From Bin87 sp963668585 (GTDB taxonomy: Bacteria > Chloroflexota > Dehalococcoidia > Lucifugimonadales > UBA3495), in the NCBI GenBank assembly GCA_963668585.1, contig OY764869.1, positions 1 to 64,000 on the forward strand: DNA of 64,000 nucleotides. The letters are read 5' to 3'. A program made the translations under genes and the position numbers. The notes under the pieces are model-generated. The model did no database searches. It had not been told where the DNA came from and saw only the letters and a list, made by a program, of their open reading frames with translations. Shown here piece after piece: positions 50,673 through 59,045 of the stretch; within the stretch, counting starts at the first letter, position 1, and each line of letters opens with the position of its first letter.

Positions 50673-51521
50673 CTACCGGCCTTTGAAGTTGGGGGCGCGT
50701 TTTTCGAGGAAGGCTTGGCGGGCTTCGTCGGCATCTTCGGAGCCGCTGAGGATGCCGCCGGCGTTGGAGGTCAGCGTCATGGTGGTTTCCAGGGTGCTGT
50801 CGAGGGCGGCGCGCATGATACGCTTGCTGATCCACTGCACCATGGGCGGCGTGCGGATGATGCGGTCGCACAGATCGCGGGTGGTCTGCTCCAATTCCTC
50901 GGAGTCAACCAGGTAGTTGAGCATCCCCCACTCGTAGGCCCGTTTTGCGTCCAGGTGGCCGGTGTACGCGAACTCCAGTGCGCGGCCCAGGCCGACCATC
51001 TTGGGCAGGTAGTAACTGCCGCCGTTCTCCATGATCTGCCCCAACTGCTGGTAGCCGATGAAACGGGTATTCTCGCAGCCCAGGCGGATGTCGCAGTGCA
51101 GCGCCATATCCATGCCGGAACCGACGGCAGCCCCGTTGATCATGGCAATGGTGGGCTTGCGAACCTGCGAAATGTCGCGGTGCAACTTGGTGAAGCCGTG
51201 ATAGAAATGTTCACGGGCGGCATCGGGCCCCGGCTCGGTGCCGCGGTTGCCGATGAAGTTCTCGCCGGTCACCGATGGGTCGTTGTCCCGCCGCATATCG
51301 GCGCCGGAGCAGAAGCCGCGCCCCACGCCCGTCAGCACGATGACGCGCACGTTGGGATCATCGTCGCCGGCCCGCATATACTCGCCGACCTTGGCGACGG
51401 TGCCGTTCTCCTCGGATGACCCAATCAGGGCGTTCATGCGCTCGGGACGGTTGAACTTGATCCAAAGGATTCCCGATTCCTCGGGTTCGTACAGCAGATA
51501 TGGCACCAGATTGGGCGGCAT
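50673..51521 (-). CDS. Enoyl-CoA hydratase/isomerase family protein, 282 aa
   Basis: A crotonase-fold protein. VIVLTGVGRGFCSGADMRRDND and AMINGAAVGSGMDMALHCDIRLGCENTRFIG give the two oxyanion-hole segments. The N-terminus YLLYEPEESGILWIKFNRPERMNAL is standard. A 20-residue insertion (NFIGNRGTEPGPDAAREHF) lies before the second segment. The C-terminus DEARQAFLEKRAPNFKGR is typical of naphthoyl-CoA synthase/enoyl-CoA hydratase relatives. GGAG precedes the ATG. Unlike the copy at 47425 it stands alone. Confidence 0.9.
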   Translation of the reverse strand: MPPNLVPYLLYEPEESGILWIKFNRPERMNALIGSSEENGTVAKVGEYMRAGDDDPNVRVIVLTGVGRGFCSGADMRRDNDPSVTGENFIGNRGTEPGPDAAREHFYHGFTKLHRDISQVRKPTIAMINGAAVGSGMDMALHCDIRLGCENTRFIGYQQLGQIMENGGSYYLPKMVGLGRALEFAYTGHLDAKRAYEWGMLNYLVDSEELEQTTRDLCDRIIRTPPMVQWISKRIMRAALDSTLETTMTLTSNAGGILSGSEDADEARQAFLEKRAPNFKGR

Positions 51522-51689
51522 GATTGACTCCTGGTTGTTGGCATGGATGGACTGGATGGTAGTCAGATTCAGGATTGACAGGGATGCCGGATTTTCATGA
51601 TTGGGATTCCCTGCCGCCGAGCGGCTTCAATCCCACCAATCGCAAGATCCCGTCAATCCTGATTCAGACGAGTTCCCGGCACGGAACAT

Positions 51690-52442
51690 TTACTGCGCCG
51701 TGCGCCCGCCGTCGATCACGACTTCGGATCCGGTGACGAACGACGATTCGTCGCTGGCCAGGTACAGTACGCCATAGGCGATTTCCTCGGGGCGGCCGAC
51801 GCGGCCCAGCGGGACGCGCCCGACCTGCGCGGCGACACGGGTCGCGTCATCCGCTGTGGTGCCGAGCATGGGGGTTTGCACCGGGCCGGGATGCACCGAA
51901 TTGCAGCGGATACCCTCGCCCGCGTACTGGATGGCTGTGGACTTGGTGAAAAGGCGCACCGCCCCCTTGCTGGCGGCGTAGACGGCGGACGTGCCGGGAG
52001 CAGGCGCGATTCCCGCCCCGGATGAGATATTGATGATGGAACCGCCGCCGGATTCCCGCATCGCCGGTATGGCCTCTCGGGTGCCCAGGAAAACGCCCTT
52101 CACGTTGATGTCCATGGTGCGTTCCCATTGCGCTGCCGTCAGGTCTTCGATGCCCTCTCTCACCGAGATGCCGGCGTTGTTCACCAGTATGTCCAGCCGG
52201 CCGAATCGGGAGACGGCGGTGGCGACGGCGGCGGCCCAGTCGGCCTCGCTGGTAACGTCCAGTTCCACGAAAACGCACTGGCCGCCGGTCTCGTTGATCT
52301 GGGCCTCGGTGGCGCGGCCTTCTTGGGCCAGCACGTCGCCGATGACCACCCTGGCGCCCTCGCGGGCGAACATCCTGGCTTCCTCGGCGCCCATGCCCCG
52401 GGCTCCTCCGCTAATCAGCGCTACCTTGTTCTCCAGCCGCAT
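51690..52442 (-). CDS. Short-chain dehydrogenase/reductase
   Basis: A 250-residue classical SDR. ATG at 52442 (MRLENKVALISGG). Cofactor motif SGGARGMGAEEARMF, NNAGISVREG, and catalytic Ser-Tyr-Lys in IINISSGAGIAPAPGTSAVYAASKGAV (Y near residue 155, K four on). No Asp/Arg call for NAD versus NADP was made. IRCNSVHPGPVQTPM and SSFVTGSEVVIDGG complete it. The start overlaps the end of the Uma2 gene by 32 bases, so the two are on one transcript. Confidence 0.92.
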   Translation of the reverse strand: MRLENKVALISGGARGMGAEEARMFAREGARVVIGDVLAQEGRATEAQINETGGQCVFVELDVTSEADWAAAVATAVSRFGRLDILVNNAGISVREGIEDLTAAQWERTMDINVKGVFLGTREAIPAMRESGGGSIINISSGAGIAPAPGTSAVYAASKGAVRLFTKSTAIQYAGEGIRCNSVHPGPVQTPMLGTTADDATRVAAQVGRVPLGRVGRPEEIAYGVLYLASDESSFVTGSEVVIDGGRTAQ

Positions 52443-53133
52443 TTTCGGCCTCCTGCTGTTCAAAGTTGGAAAATACGTCAAATATCCGCTGCCGCACGGC
52501 AAAGCGGAAACCGGGCAGCACATCTTCATCACCGTCGATGTACTCCGGGTCGTGCGCGACTTCAGGCTCCTGGTTGGGGCGGAACTTGATGACCTCGCGG
52601 GTTTCGGGGTCTATGTACCAGGCCAACTTGGTGCCATGCTCAATGAAGGTTTCGATCTTGGAGACAAGGAATGGCCTGCTGTTGGAGGGCGATTTTATCT
52701 CCGCAATGAAATCAGGGGCGATGTGCGGAAACGGCAAGTTTTCCGGCAGCGCGAGTTCGTAGCGACGGTCCTCAGCAACCCACGCCGCATCCGGGCCAAA
52801 TCGTGAGCCGTCGGGAAGGATAAAACGGCTGGTGGGCGGGAAGATGACCCCTCCGTTCTGTTGCGTCCAGAACCAGAGGGTTCCAGTCAGCTCACCTTCA
52901 AAAATAGATCCGGGAGTTCCGGTCGGCGGCATGATCACCAATAATCCTTGATGCGAAACTTCGAACTGGCCCTCGTCGGCGTTGCGGTCGGAGAATGCCT
53001 CGAACCATCGGTCCAGGTCCGGGTCGTCCAGGGACTTGCCAAACTCCACGAGCGGAATGCGGACGACGCCAGACCATTGGCCGGATGGAACTGGTTGGAC
53101 ATCTTGCCGTCGTGCTGGGGTAGCTGTAACCAT
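52411..53133 (-). CDS. Uma2 family (DUF820) protein, copy 2
   Basis: A 240-residue Uma2 protein: FEVSHQGLLVIMPPTGTPGSIFEG, FGPDAAWVAEDR, APDFIAEIKSPSNSRPFLVSKIETFIEHGTKLAWYIDPE. The E-x-K of AEIKSP fits the nuclease-like motif better than the copy at 45874, which has EIRS. An acidic Gln/Glu tail follows (FEQQEAENAAGEQG). Its 3' end overlaps the SDR start. Confidence 0.8.
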   Translation of the reverse strand: MVTATPARRQDVQPVPSGQWSGVVRIPLVEFGKSLDDPDLDRWFEAFSDRNADEGQFEVSHQGLLVIMPPTGTPGSIFEGELTGTLWFWTQQNGGVIFPPTSRFILPDGSRFGPDAAWVAEDRRYELALPENLPFPHIAPDFIAEIKSPSNSRPFLVSKIETFIEHGTKLAWYIDPETREVIKFRPNQEPEVAHDPEYIDGDEDVLPGFRFAVRQRIFDVFSNFEQQEAENAAGEQGSAD

Positions 53134-53148
53134 ACGGCGGATCCTGCC

Positions 53149-53580
53149 TTACCCGGCGTCCTGGGAATAGTCCCACGAGCGGGTTTTGTGGGGCGACACC
53201 TTGATGTAAGCCGCGCCTGAGCGCGGTTCGGTGGGCAAGTCGGCATCGGCCACGCCCCGCAGTTTGGCGGCCTCCCGGGCGTAGTGCAGCAGTTCCTCCG
53301 GTTCGGTATGCACCGTGGCGTTGCCCTGGATCATCAAACCCCTGATGTCCCGCATGGTAGCGCCGCTTTCGATCATCAAGCTGACCCTGGGGTTGTAGCG
53401 GATGTTCTTCAGCTTCAGGGTATTGTTCCGGACGCCGATGAGGATGTCATCGCCCAGCCGGAAGTACCCCAGCGGCACGGTATGCGGGAAGCCGTCGGGG
53501 CCGACGGTGGTCAGGGCGATCCATCCGGGTTTACTGTCCAGGAAGTCGTGCGCTTCCTGCTGTGTTAGCGGGCGTGGCAT
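53149..53580 (-). CDS. PPOX-fold (pyridoxamine 5'-phosphate oxidase-like) flavoprotein, 143 aa
   Basis: A split-barrel protein likely binding FMN or F420. Sequence blocks: WIALTTVGPDGFPHTVPLGYF, LIGVRNNTLKLKNIRYNPRVSLMIE, IQGNATVHTEPEELLHY. It resembles the TIGR03618/Rv1155 F420-binding group. GGAG precedes the ATG at 53580. It is followed, 16 bases after its stop, by the Uma2 gene. Confidence 0.83.
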   Translation of the reverse strand: MPRPLTQQEAHDFLDSKPGWIALTTVGPDGFPHTVPLGYFRLGDDILIGVRNNTLKLKNIRYNPRVSLMIESGATMRDIRGLMIQGNATVHTEPEELLHYAREAAKLRGVADADLPTEPRSGAAYIKVSPHKTRSWDYSQDAG

Positions 53581-53591
53581 AAGCGTCGCTC

Positions 53592-54266
53592 CTAGAAGGC
53601 GCGGGGCGGCAGGATGCGGCGGTACACCCCCGGCGAACCGTGAGCGTGCCCGTAACTGCCGCCGATGTACTCGTGCATCCGGTCCTGCTTGCGCTGATTC
53701 TCCCAGGCGACGGTTTCCGGCACCTTCTCATGCTCGAACTCGTACATGGTGAGGTACTTGGGCGAACCCTCGACGACGTGATACCGGCGCACGTGCAGGC
53801 AGCCTGGGATCTGCAAATTCGCTGGCGTGCGCTCATTCTCGTAGTAGTAGTTGTACTTCTCCTCGATGTCGGCGGGCACCTCCATGCGGCCGATCTGCAA
53901 AGCCGGCGCCATGCCTCGACCCAGCGTGTCCGGGTCGCTCTCGGCAGGGTAAATCTGGGTGCAGACGAGCCGTTGGGTGCCGCGGCCCACCACGTTGGGG
54001 GACATCCGCGTGGTCCAGTCCGTGGGGTTCTCGCTCATGTGCCTGTATTCGGGGGTCTGCAATGCGTCCACCGAATCAAGCTCATACACGGCCAGATAGC
54101 GGGGGCCGCCGCGCAGGGCTTCGTAGCGGGCGGCGGCCAGGAATCCGGGCGCGCTCAGCCGTTCGGGGACGTGTTCCTCGTTGTACCAGGCGTTGAACTC
54201 GGCGTCGTGTTCCACGTCAACGTCGGCATAGACCACCAACAGGGCGGTACCTTTTCGCTTGACCAT
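53592..54266 (-). CDS. Tandem dimeric alpha-beta-barrel (EthD-like) protein
   Basis: A 224-residue protein with two related halves, each a ferredoxin-like alpha/beta unit. Half one is TALLVVYADVDVEHDAEFNAWYNEEHVPERL with RYLAVYELDS; half two is EKYNYYYENERTPANLQIPGCLHVRRY with KYLTMYEFEHE. This repeats the WYxxEHxPxRL pattern of EthD/DUF4286-type proteins. GGAGG precedes the ATG at 54266. It ends 11 bases before the PPOX gene. Function unknown; relatives are degradation-pathway accessory proteins. Confidence 0.75.
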   Translation of the reverse strand: MVKRKGTALLVVYADVDVEHDAEFNAWYNEEHVPERLSAPGFLAAARYEALRGGPRYLAVYELDSVDALQTPEYRHMSENPTDWTTRMSPNVVGRGTQRLVCTQIYPAESDPDTLGRGMAPALQIGRMEVPADIEEKYNYYYENERTPANLQIPGCLHVRRYHVVEGSPKYLTMYEFEHEKVPETVAWENQRKQDRMHEYIGGSYGHAHGSPGVYRRILPPRAF

Positions 54267-54351
54267 ATCGCCACCTCCGCGTGCAGCGTCATTAAAGCAC
54301 AATTTGCTGTACCATGTCGGCGCACAGCACACAGGCAGGGGGTGAGTGAAA

Positions 54352-54864
54352 ATGCCGAGAGAGACGATCAATATCGCGGAACCGGAAGGTCAGGCGGTGA
54401 TGGGGTCGGTGTGGCGGTACGCCGTGGGCTACATCCCGGGCGAGGAGAACGGCGGACTGGTGGCCGAGAGTACCGGCGGCAGCCCGGCAAGGTTGCCCGA
54501 CTACGACGATTCGGGCTGGGAAATCTGCACCGATCTGCCGGGCCGCGTTTCGGGTGGGTTCACCTTCGCATGGTACCGGACCACCATCACCATCCCCGAG
54601 ACGGTGGCAGGACATCCCACCAACGGGATGCGCTTGCAGTTCGAGACCTGCGTGGACGACCACGGGGAGATCTGGATCGACGGCGAGTGCAACCGGGAAC
54701 GCGGGACCGTGCAGGGTTTCAACGTGTCGCAACGGGTGCCGGTCACGGCGGACGCGCAGCCGGGCAATCAGCACACCATCGCCATACTGGCGATCAACGG
54801 GCCGATAGGCGACCCATTCGGCACCGTGTTCGTGCGGTACGCCCAACTGGGGTTTGAGTTCTAG
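54352..54864 (+). CDS. Galactose-binding-like jelly-roll protein
   Basis: A 170-residue protein from ATG 54352 (GTG at 54346 is closer to the ribosome site). WYRTTITIPETVAGHPTNGMRLQFET and VDDHGEIWIDGEC resemble the sugar-binding domain of glycoside hydrolase family 2, without any catalytic domain. No signal peptide. It could be a lectin-like subunit. Family is inferred from the alternating beta pattern; confidence is moderate. Divergent from the EthD-like gene. Confidence 0.62.
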   Translation: MPRETINIAEPEGQAVMGSVWRYAVGYIPGEENGGLVAESTGGSPARLPDYDDSGWEICTDLPGRVSGGFTFAWYRTTITIPETVAGHPTNGMRLQFETCVDDHGEIWIDGECNRERGTVQGFNVSQRVPVTADAQPGNQHTIAILAINGPIGDPFGTVFVRYAQLGFEF

Positions 54865-54880
54865 GGCACGGTCAACAGGG

Positions 54881-54908
54881 CAGGGGAGGGTTTGAAACCT
54901 GCCCCTGC
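54881..54908. repeat. GCAGGGGAGGGTTTGAAACCTGCCCCTGC palindrome
   Basis: Slightly imperfect copy of the REP-like element between 54864 and 54953. Confidence 0.7.
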
Positions 54909-54952
54909 GATTGCACCCGGAACCCGTCGCTGACACCGCAAGGGGGTTGTAC

Positions 54953-55783
54953 ATGACCACAGTTGACTATTCGGTGCTGGACAATCCCCAGGCATCGGGC
55001 ACGTCGTTCTACCCCCAGCGTCAATGGACACAAACTCCGGAAGGCGCCGTTGACTGCGCGATCACCGTGGACGACGGGGTGCAGTTATCCGGTCGGTTCT
55101 TCCCCGTGGGACGCGAGAGTCCGACCGTCCTGTTCTTCTACGGCAACGGCGAGACGGCAGCCGGTTACGACAACATCGCGCCGCTCTACAACCGGATCGG
55201 GGCCAACTTCTTCGTGGCCGACTATCGCGGCTACGGCGCGTCCGGCGGATCGCCGGCGTTCACGGTGATGCTGTCGGACGCGATCAAAGTATTGGACTGG
55301 CTGCGGAAGACGCTGGGCGAGAACGATTTCACCGGGCCGATGTTCGTAATGGGCCGTTCGATGGGTCGCCACTCGGCATTTGAACTGGCGGTTGAGGCGG
55401 CGGACCGGATCGACGGCGTGATCATAGAGAGCGGCCGGCCCAACCTGGCACGGTTCACCATCGGCCTGGACCCGGCGGACGCGCAAGCGCTGGAAGACGC
55501 CTACCACGCCAAGGCCCACTCCATCAGCATCCCCACGCTGGTGATTCACGGGGAAAACGACGAGTTGGCGCCGGTGCAGGACGCGGTGGCGATGCACGAA
55601 AACATCCAGGCCGAGGACAAACGCCTGCTGGTCATCCCGGGCGCGGGCCACAACGACCTGATGTTTGTGGGCTTGCGGCAGTACTTCGAGGCGATACGGC
55701 GGTTTGTGGTGCAGTACGGCGGGGCGGGGGATGGGGATGACGCGGGGGACGAAAACCAGGGAGTGTGGACAAATCGCCGTTGA
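54953..55783 (+). CDS. Alpha/beta hydrolase
   Basis: A 276-residue serine hydrolase. ATG at 54953, fourteen codons inside a longer frame. VLFFYGNGETAAGYDNIAPL (oxyanion), FFVADYRGYGASGGSPAF, the nucleophile elbow FVMGRSMGRHSAFELAV (GRSMG), LVIHGENDELAPVQDAV (acid) and IPGAGHNDLMFVGL (His). The elbow reads GRSMG rather than the common GxSxGG, still a valid GxSxG. Soluble. Substrate unknown. The last residues (GAGDGDDAGDENQGV) form an acidic tail. Confidence 0.88.
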   Translation: MTTVDYSVLDNPQASGTSFYPQRQWTQTPEGAVDCAITVDDGVQLSGRFFPVGRESPTVLFFYGNGETAAGYDNIAPLYNRIGANFFVADYRGYGASGGSPAFTVMLSDAIKVLDWLRKTLGENDFTGPMFVMGRSMGRHSAFELAVEAADRIDGVIIESGRPNLARFTIGLDPADAQALEDAYHAKAHSISIPTLVIHGENDELAPVQDAVAMHENIQAEDKRLLVIPGAGHNDLMFVGLRQYFEAIRRFVVQYGGAGDGDDAGDENQGVWTNRR

Positions 55784-55898
55784 TACCGGACTATTGGGTA
55801 TTGCAACGAAAAGAAGATCACCTACGGCGAAACCAGCGTAAGCGCCGACACATCGACGCTGGTAGAAAACGATCCCCTACAAATGAACGAGGTGCGTG

Positions 55899-56174
55899 AT
55901 GAAGTTGCACGGCGTCGTAAAAGGCACAACAATCGAACTTGAAGCCGACCCCGAATTGCCGGACGGTCAACGTGTTGTGGTGGAACTGGAAATTCAGACC
56001 GCCGGATTCGATGCAGACCCGTTAGCTGACCCAATTCTCAAAGACAGGATAGCCACAGACCCCAATTTAGAGAGCATCCAGCAAACTCGGTCGCTCAGGG
56101 ATAGAATCGCCACGCGACTGGACGGAAACCTGCTCAACTCGGTCGACTTGATCAGAGAGGATAGGGGGCGTTGA
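55899..56174 (+). CDS. VapB-type antitoxin (AF2212/DUF104-like)
   Basis: A 91-residue protein. The N-terminal MKLHGVVKGTTIELEADPELPDGQRVVVELEI is the short beta-rich DNA-binding domain of AF2212-like/AbrB-like antitoxins; the rest is helical and charged (RSLRDRIATRLDGNLLNS) and should wrap the toxin. ATG at 55899 has GAGGTG ahead; GTG at 55896 is an alternative. Its stop overlaps the start of the toxin reading frame as TTGA, as in coupled VapBC pairs. The toxin itself is interrupted. Confidence 0.72.
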   Translation: MKLHGVVKGTTIELEADPELPDGQRVVVELEIQTAGFDADPLADPILKDRIATDPNLESIQQTRSLRDRIATRLDGNLLNSVDLIREDRGR

Positions 56175-56620
56175 CGTTACAAGTCATAGACACCAGCGCG
56201 CTGGTCAAATACGTCCTGCCCGAGCAGGATTCGTCAATTGTCGAAAATATTGTCGCATTGCATCACGTTGGGACGGTCAAACTGATAGCCCCCGAATAAA
56301 TCCTGGTCGAATCCGCAAACGTGCTCTGGAAACACCTGGAACGCCGCAACATTCTGCCGGAAGAGGCGTCGGAGTCATTTCGTACACTCCGTGACTTAGG
56401 CATTCATCTGGTCCCAAATGGGGATCTGTTGGACGCCGCGCTGACGCTAGCCACCGACAATCACATTACCGTGTACGACTCGCTATTTTGCGCCATTGCC
56501 ATCCGCGAAAACGTCCAGCTGATTACTGCAGACAGCCCGTTGGCCGGGCGGATGACAGGGACTGGCGTCCAAGCTACCCTAGTGTCCAAATGGACGACGC
56601 CGGCCAATAACTGCTGCTGA
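56171..56620 (+). pseudogene. VapC-type PIN-domain toxin interrupted by a stop codon
   Basis: From TTG 56171 the frame reads VIDTSALVKYVLPEQDSSI and goes on to LIAPE, then TAA at 56297-56299 (codon 43). After the stop the same frame continues without shift as ILVESANVLWKHLERRN and VYDSLFCAIAIRE, then LITADSPLAGRM, to the end at 56620. All four PIN acidic positions are visible (D near 7, E near 47, D near 98, D near 116), but only the first is ahead of the stop. A single base change explains the loss. The ribonuclease is likely inactive unless the stop is read through. Confidence 0.8.
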
Positions 56621-56650
56621 CGCCTTTTTCGACCGACTTGTCGACACGCC

Positions 56651-57745
56651 TCAGTCCACCGCAACCTCTCTCCCCTGGTCGGAGGCGGTTTGGATGGCGT
56701 CGATGAAACGGTGGAGGCGAACGGCCTCAGCGAAGTCGGGCTGACAGTCCGCGCCGGTGCGGATGGCCTCGCCAAACTGGTAGTACATCTGCCCGACGCA
56801 GTAGGGCGCGCCGCGAGGCATACCCTCCAGCACGAAGGTGTACTTTGCGGGTACCTCCAGGTCATGCAGGCGGTCGGTGCCCTGCGCTCCCTGCAATCGC
56901 ACGCCCTCATGGTTGGGCGACTCATGGGACGTCGCGACCAGCGTCCCCTGGCGCCCGTAGATCTCCATGAGGTAGCCGCTGTCCACCCACGGGTTGCTGG
57001 CAACGTGAGCGGACGCGACCGCCCCGTTATCCAGGCGGCCGCTCACCAGGATGTTGTCGGGGGATGTTACGTCAACCATCTGGTCGGTGTCGGTCTCGTG
57101 CCACTGGTTGGCCTGCGTGCTGACCACGGTTGAGACGTGGCTGAAATCGCCGACCACCATGCGCAGGGCGTCGATGGTGTGGCCGAAGGTGATGGTGAGG
57201 GTGTGCGCCCCCAACTCGCGGTCGCGCTGCCAGGTGCGGTCCGACTGGCGTTCGAGCGACCCGCCGGAGATGCGCCGGACGTGGCACGACATCACCTCGC
57301 CGACGTAGCCATCGGCCACCAGGTCCCGCAGGTAGAGCATCGCCGGATTGGCGCGGGCCTGCAAGCCCACCATGTTGCGGACTCCGGCGGCCTGCGCCAA
57401 CTCGGTCATCTCCACGGCTTCGGCGGTGGTGCGTCCCAGAGGCCACTCGGTGTACACGTGCTTGCCGGCCCTGACGGCGGCCACCGTGGGCTCGTAATGG
57501 TTCGGGACGCGCAGGCTGACGGCGACGGCGTCAATGTCGGGATGGGCCAGCATGGTGTTGTAGTCGTCGAAGGCGAGACGGGCGCCGAACTTCTGCCGCG
57601 ATTCCTCGGCGCTCTCCATGCGGGTCGTGCAGACTGCCGTCAACTCGAATTCAGGGCTGGCAATGACGGCGGGCAGGTGGGATCGCACCGCCCAGCCTCG
57701 GTGGATGTTCGCGCCAATGATGCCCAGGCGAATCTTGTCGGCCAT
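56651..57745 (-). CDS. Gfo/Idh/MocA family oxidoreductase
   Basis: A 364-residue NAD(P)-dependent dehydrogenase. N-terminal Rossmann motif RLGIIGANIHRGWAVRSHLPAV (GxxGxx), DAVAVSLRVPNHYEPTVAAVRAGKHVYTEWPLGRTTAEA, with EWP at the place of the usual EKP (the Lys is changed to Trp). The C-terminal substrate domain starts at VGEVMSCHVRRISGG. The altered EKP suggests a divergent catalytic site. AGGAG precedes the ATG. Possible substrate: sugar or cyclic polyol. Confidence 0.88.
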   Translation of the reverse strand: MADKIRLGIIGANIHRGWAVRSHLPAVIASPEFELTAVCTTRMESAEESRQKFGARLAFDDYNTMLAHPDIDAVAVSLRVPNHYEPTVAAVRAGKHVYTEWPLGRTTAEAVEMTELAQAAGVRNMVGLQARANPAMLYLRDLVADGYVGEVMSCHVRRISGGSLERQSDRTWQRDRELGAHTLTITFGHTIDALRMVVGDFSHVSTVVSTQANQWHETDTDQMVDVTSPDNILVSGRLDNGAVASAHVASNPWVDSGYLMEIYGRQGTLVATSHESPNHEGVRLQGAQGTDRLHDLEVPAKYTFVLEGMPRGAPYCVGQMYYQFGEAIRTGADCQPDFAEAVRLHRFIDAIQTASDQGREVAVD

Positions 57746-58423
57746 GATGATGCTCCTGCGGTGGATTTAGTGGCATCGTAGCACAGCCGGCGAGAGACCC
57801 CGCCGGGTGTGTTAACCAAGGGAACAATCTGCATGGATATACAGGATGCACACTCACGCGTGCCCGGTTTGTCATCGCGAGGAGCGAAGTCCGCCTGAGG
57901 CGGGCGTTCGCAATGACCGGTGGAGAAAAATGGGTACGCGTCAGAGGATGCACAGGATGAGCGGGGCCGGTGTTTCGGTGGGCTTTCTCCTTTTGGGTGT
58001 TGTTGGGGTTTTGTGTTTTCGGCGTCAGGTTTGCGGTTCGGGTCGATTGTCGGAGCACGGCCAACACTATTTTGGCGCAGAGTTTGAGTCCTAGAGTTCC
58101 GTGTACCCGCAGTTCTCCGGCTGAAAGCGCCGCAAATTCAGGTCTGCGACTGAAGGGGCCGAAGCTTTGCGGCACGGGGCGGTGGTGACACCCGCCGGGT
58201 TCCGGGAGCATGGTCGCGGAAGAAGACGACCCCAGGCCCGTGGGAACCATTTCTGCGATCTGTTACCGACAGGCCGTTGAACGACCCGAACCTTTTTGAC
58301 ACCTTGCTATTTCAGTTAGTTTGGTGAAACGCCGCTGCCAGCGATGCGGCGATCCCCGCCCGGTTCTCGAGTACCTTGCGGGGAACCTGACATGGCTAGG
58401 ATAGAACGGGGGCGGGGTGTGGG
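57746..58423. other. 680-base intergenic region, no gene seen
   Basis: Includes low-complexity and repeat-like stretches but no frame with family features; 58078-58330 looks unstructured. The tandem array begins at 58424. Confidence 0.5.
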
Positions 58424-58826
58424 GCAACGGGCGGGTGTCACTGGGTGGAGGTTTATTTTTAGATCGATTTACAGGATTTGCAGGATGGGACGGTTTGGGT
58501 CCGGATCAGCACGGTGGCACGGGTAGCGGGCGGGGCAGGTTTGAAACCTGCCCCTACAGCGATGTGGTGCAACGGGCGGGTGTCACTGGGTGGGAGTTTA
58601 TTTTTTATATCGATTTGCAGGATGGGACGGTTTGGGTCCGGATCAGCACGGTGGCACGGGCAGCAAGCGGGGCAGGTTTGAAACCTGCCCCTACAGCGAT
58701 GTGGTGCAACGGGCGGGTGTCACTGGGTGGTTTTTTGCATCGGTTTGCAGGATGGGACGGTTTGGGTCCGGATCAGCACGGTGGCACGGGCAGCGGGCGG
58801 GGCAGGTTTGAAACCTGCCCCTACAG
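58424..58826. repeat. Tandem array of three units, each ending in the REP palindrome
   Basis: Units begin at 58424, 58569 and 58706 with GCAACGGGCGGGTGTCACTG, share TTGCAGGATGGGACGG and GTCCGGATCAGCACGG, and end in GGGGCAGGTTTGAAACCTGCCCC (58532, 58669, 58799). Lengths are about 145, 137 and 121 bases; they differ mainly in the AT-rich segment after the first 25 bases. A frame runs through them, but it is formed by the repeats and is not believed coding. Confidence 0.85.
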
Positions 58827-58862
58827 AGGCGTATCGGTGTGGGCGGGCCTGCCTCCGTGTGC

Positions 58863-58930
58863 GGCCTTCCTTCGTGGGAGGCCTTCCTTCGTGGGAGGCC
58901 TTCCTTCGTGGGAGGCCTTCCTTCGTGGGA
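58863..58930. repeat. Four 17-base tandem repeats
   Basis: Four identical head-to-tail copies of GGCCTTCCTTCGTGGGA. They sit directly downstream of the larger tandem array and upstream of the amidohydrolase promoter. Confidence 0.9.
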
Positions 58931-58997
58931 GGACCCGGCGGCGGGCGCGGGATACGCGCGGGTTTGGCGGCCGGATCGGCGTGCAGCGGCCAGCGTG

Positions 58998-59006
58998 TGC
59001 TAGGAT
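58998..59006 (+). promoter_or_regulatory. Extended -10 element (TGCTAGGAT)
   Basis: TAGGAT at 59001-59006 preceded by TGC, 40 bases before the amidohydrolase ATG at 59046. Confidence 0.4.
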
Positions 59007-59045
59007 TGGGCGAATTATGGAATACACGGGTATGGAGGCGCTGTT

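Noticed and set aside
58424..58930. Possible CRISPR array
   Set aside because: Units are 120-145 bases or perfect 17-base direct repeats with no spacers, and there are no cas genes.
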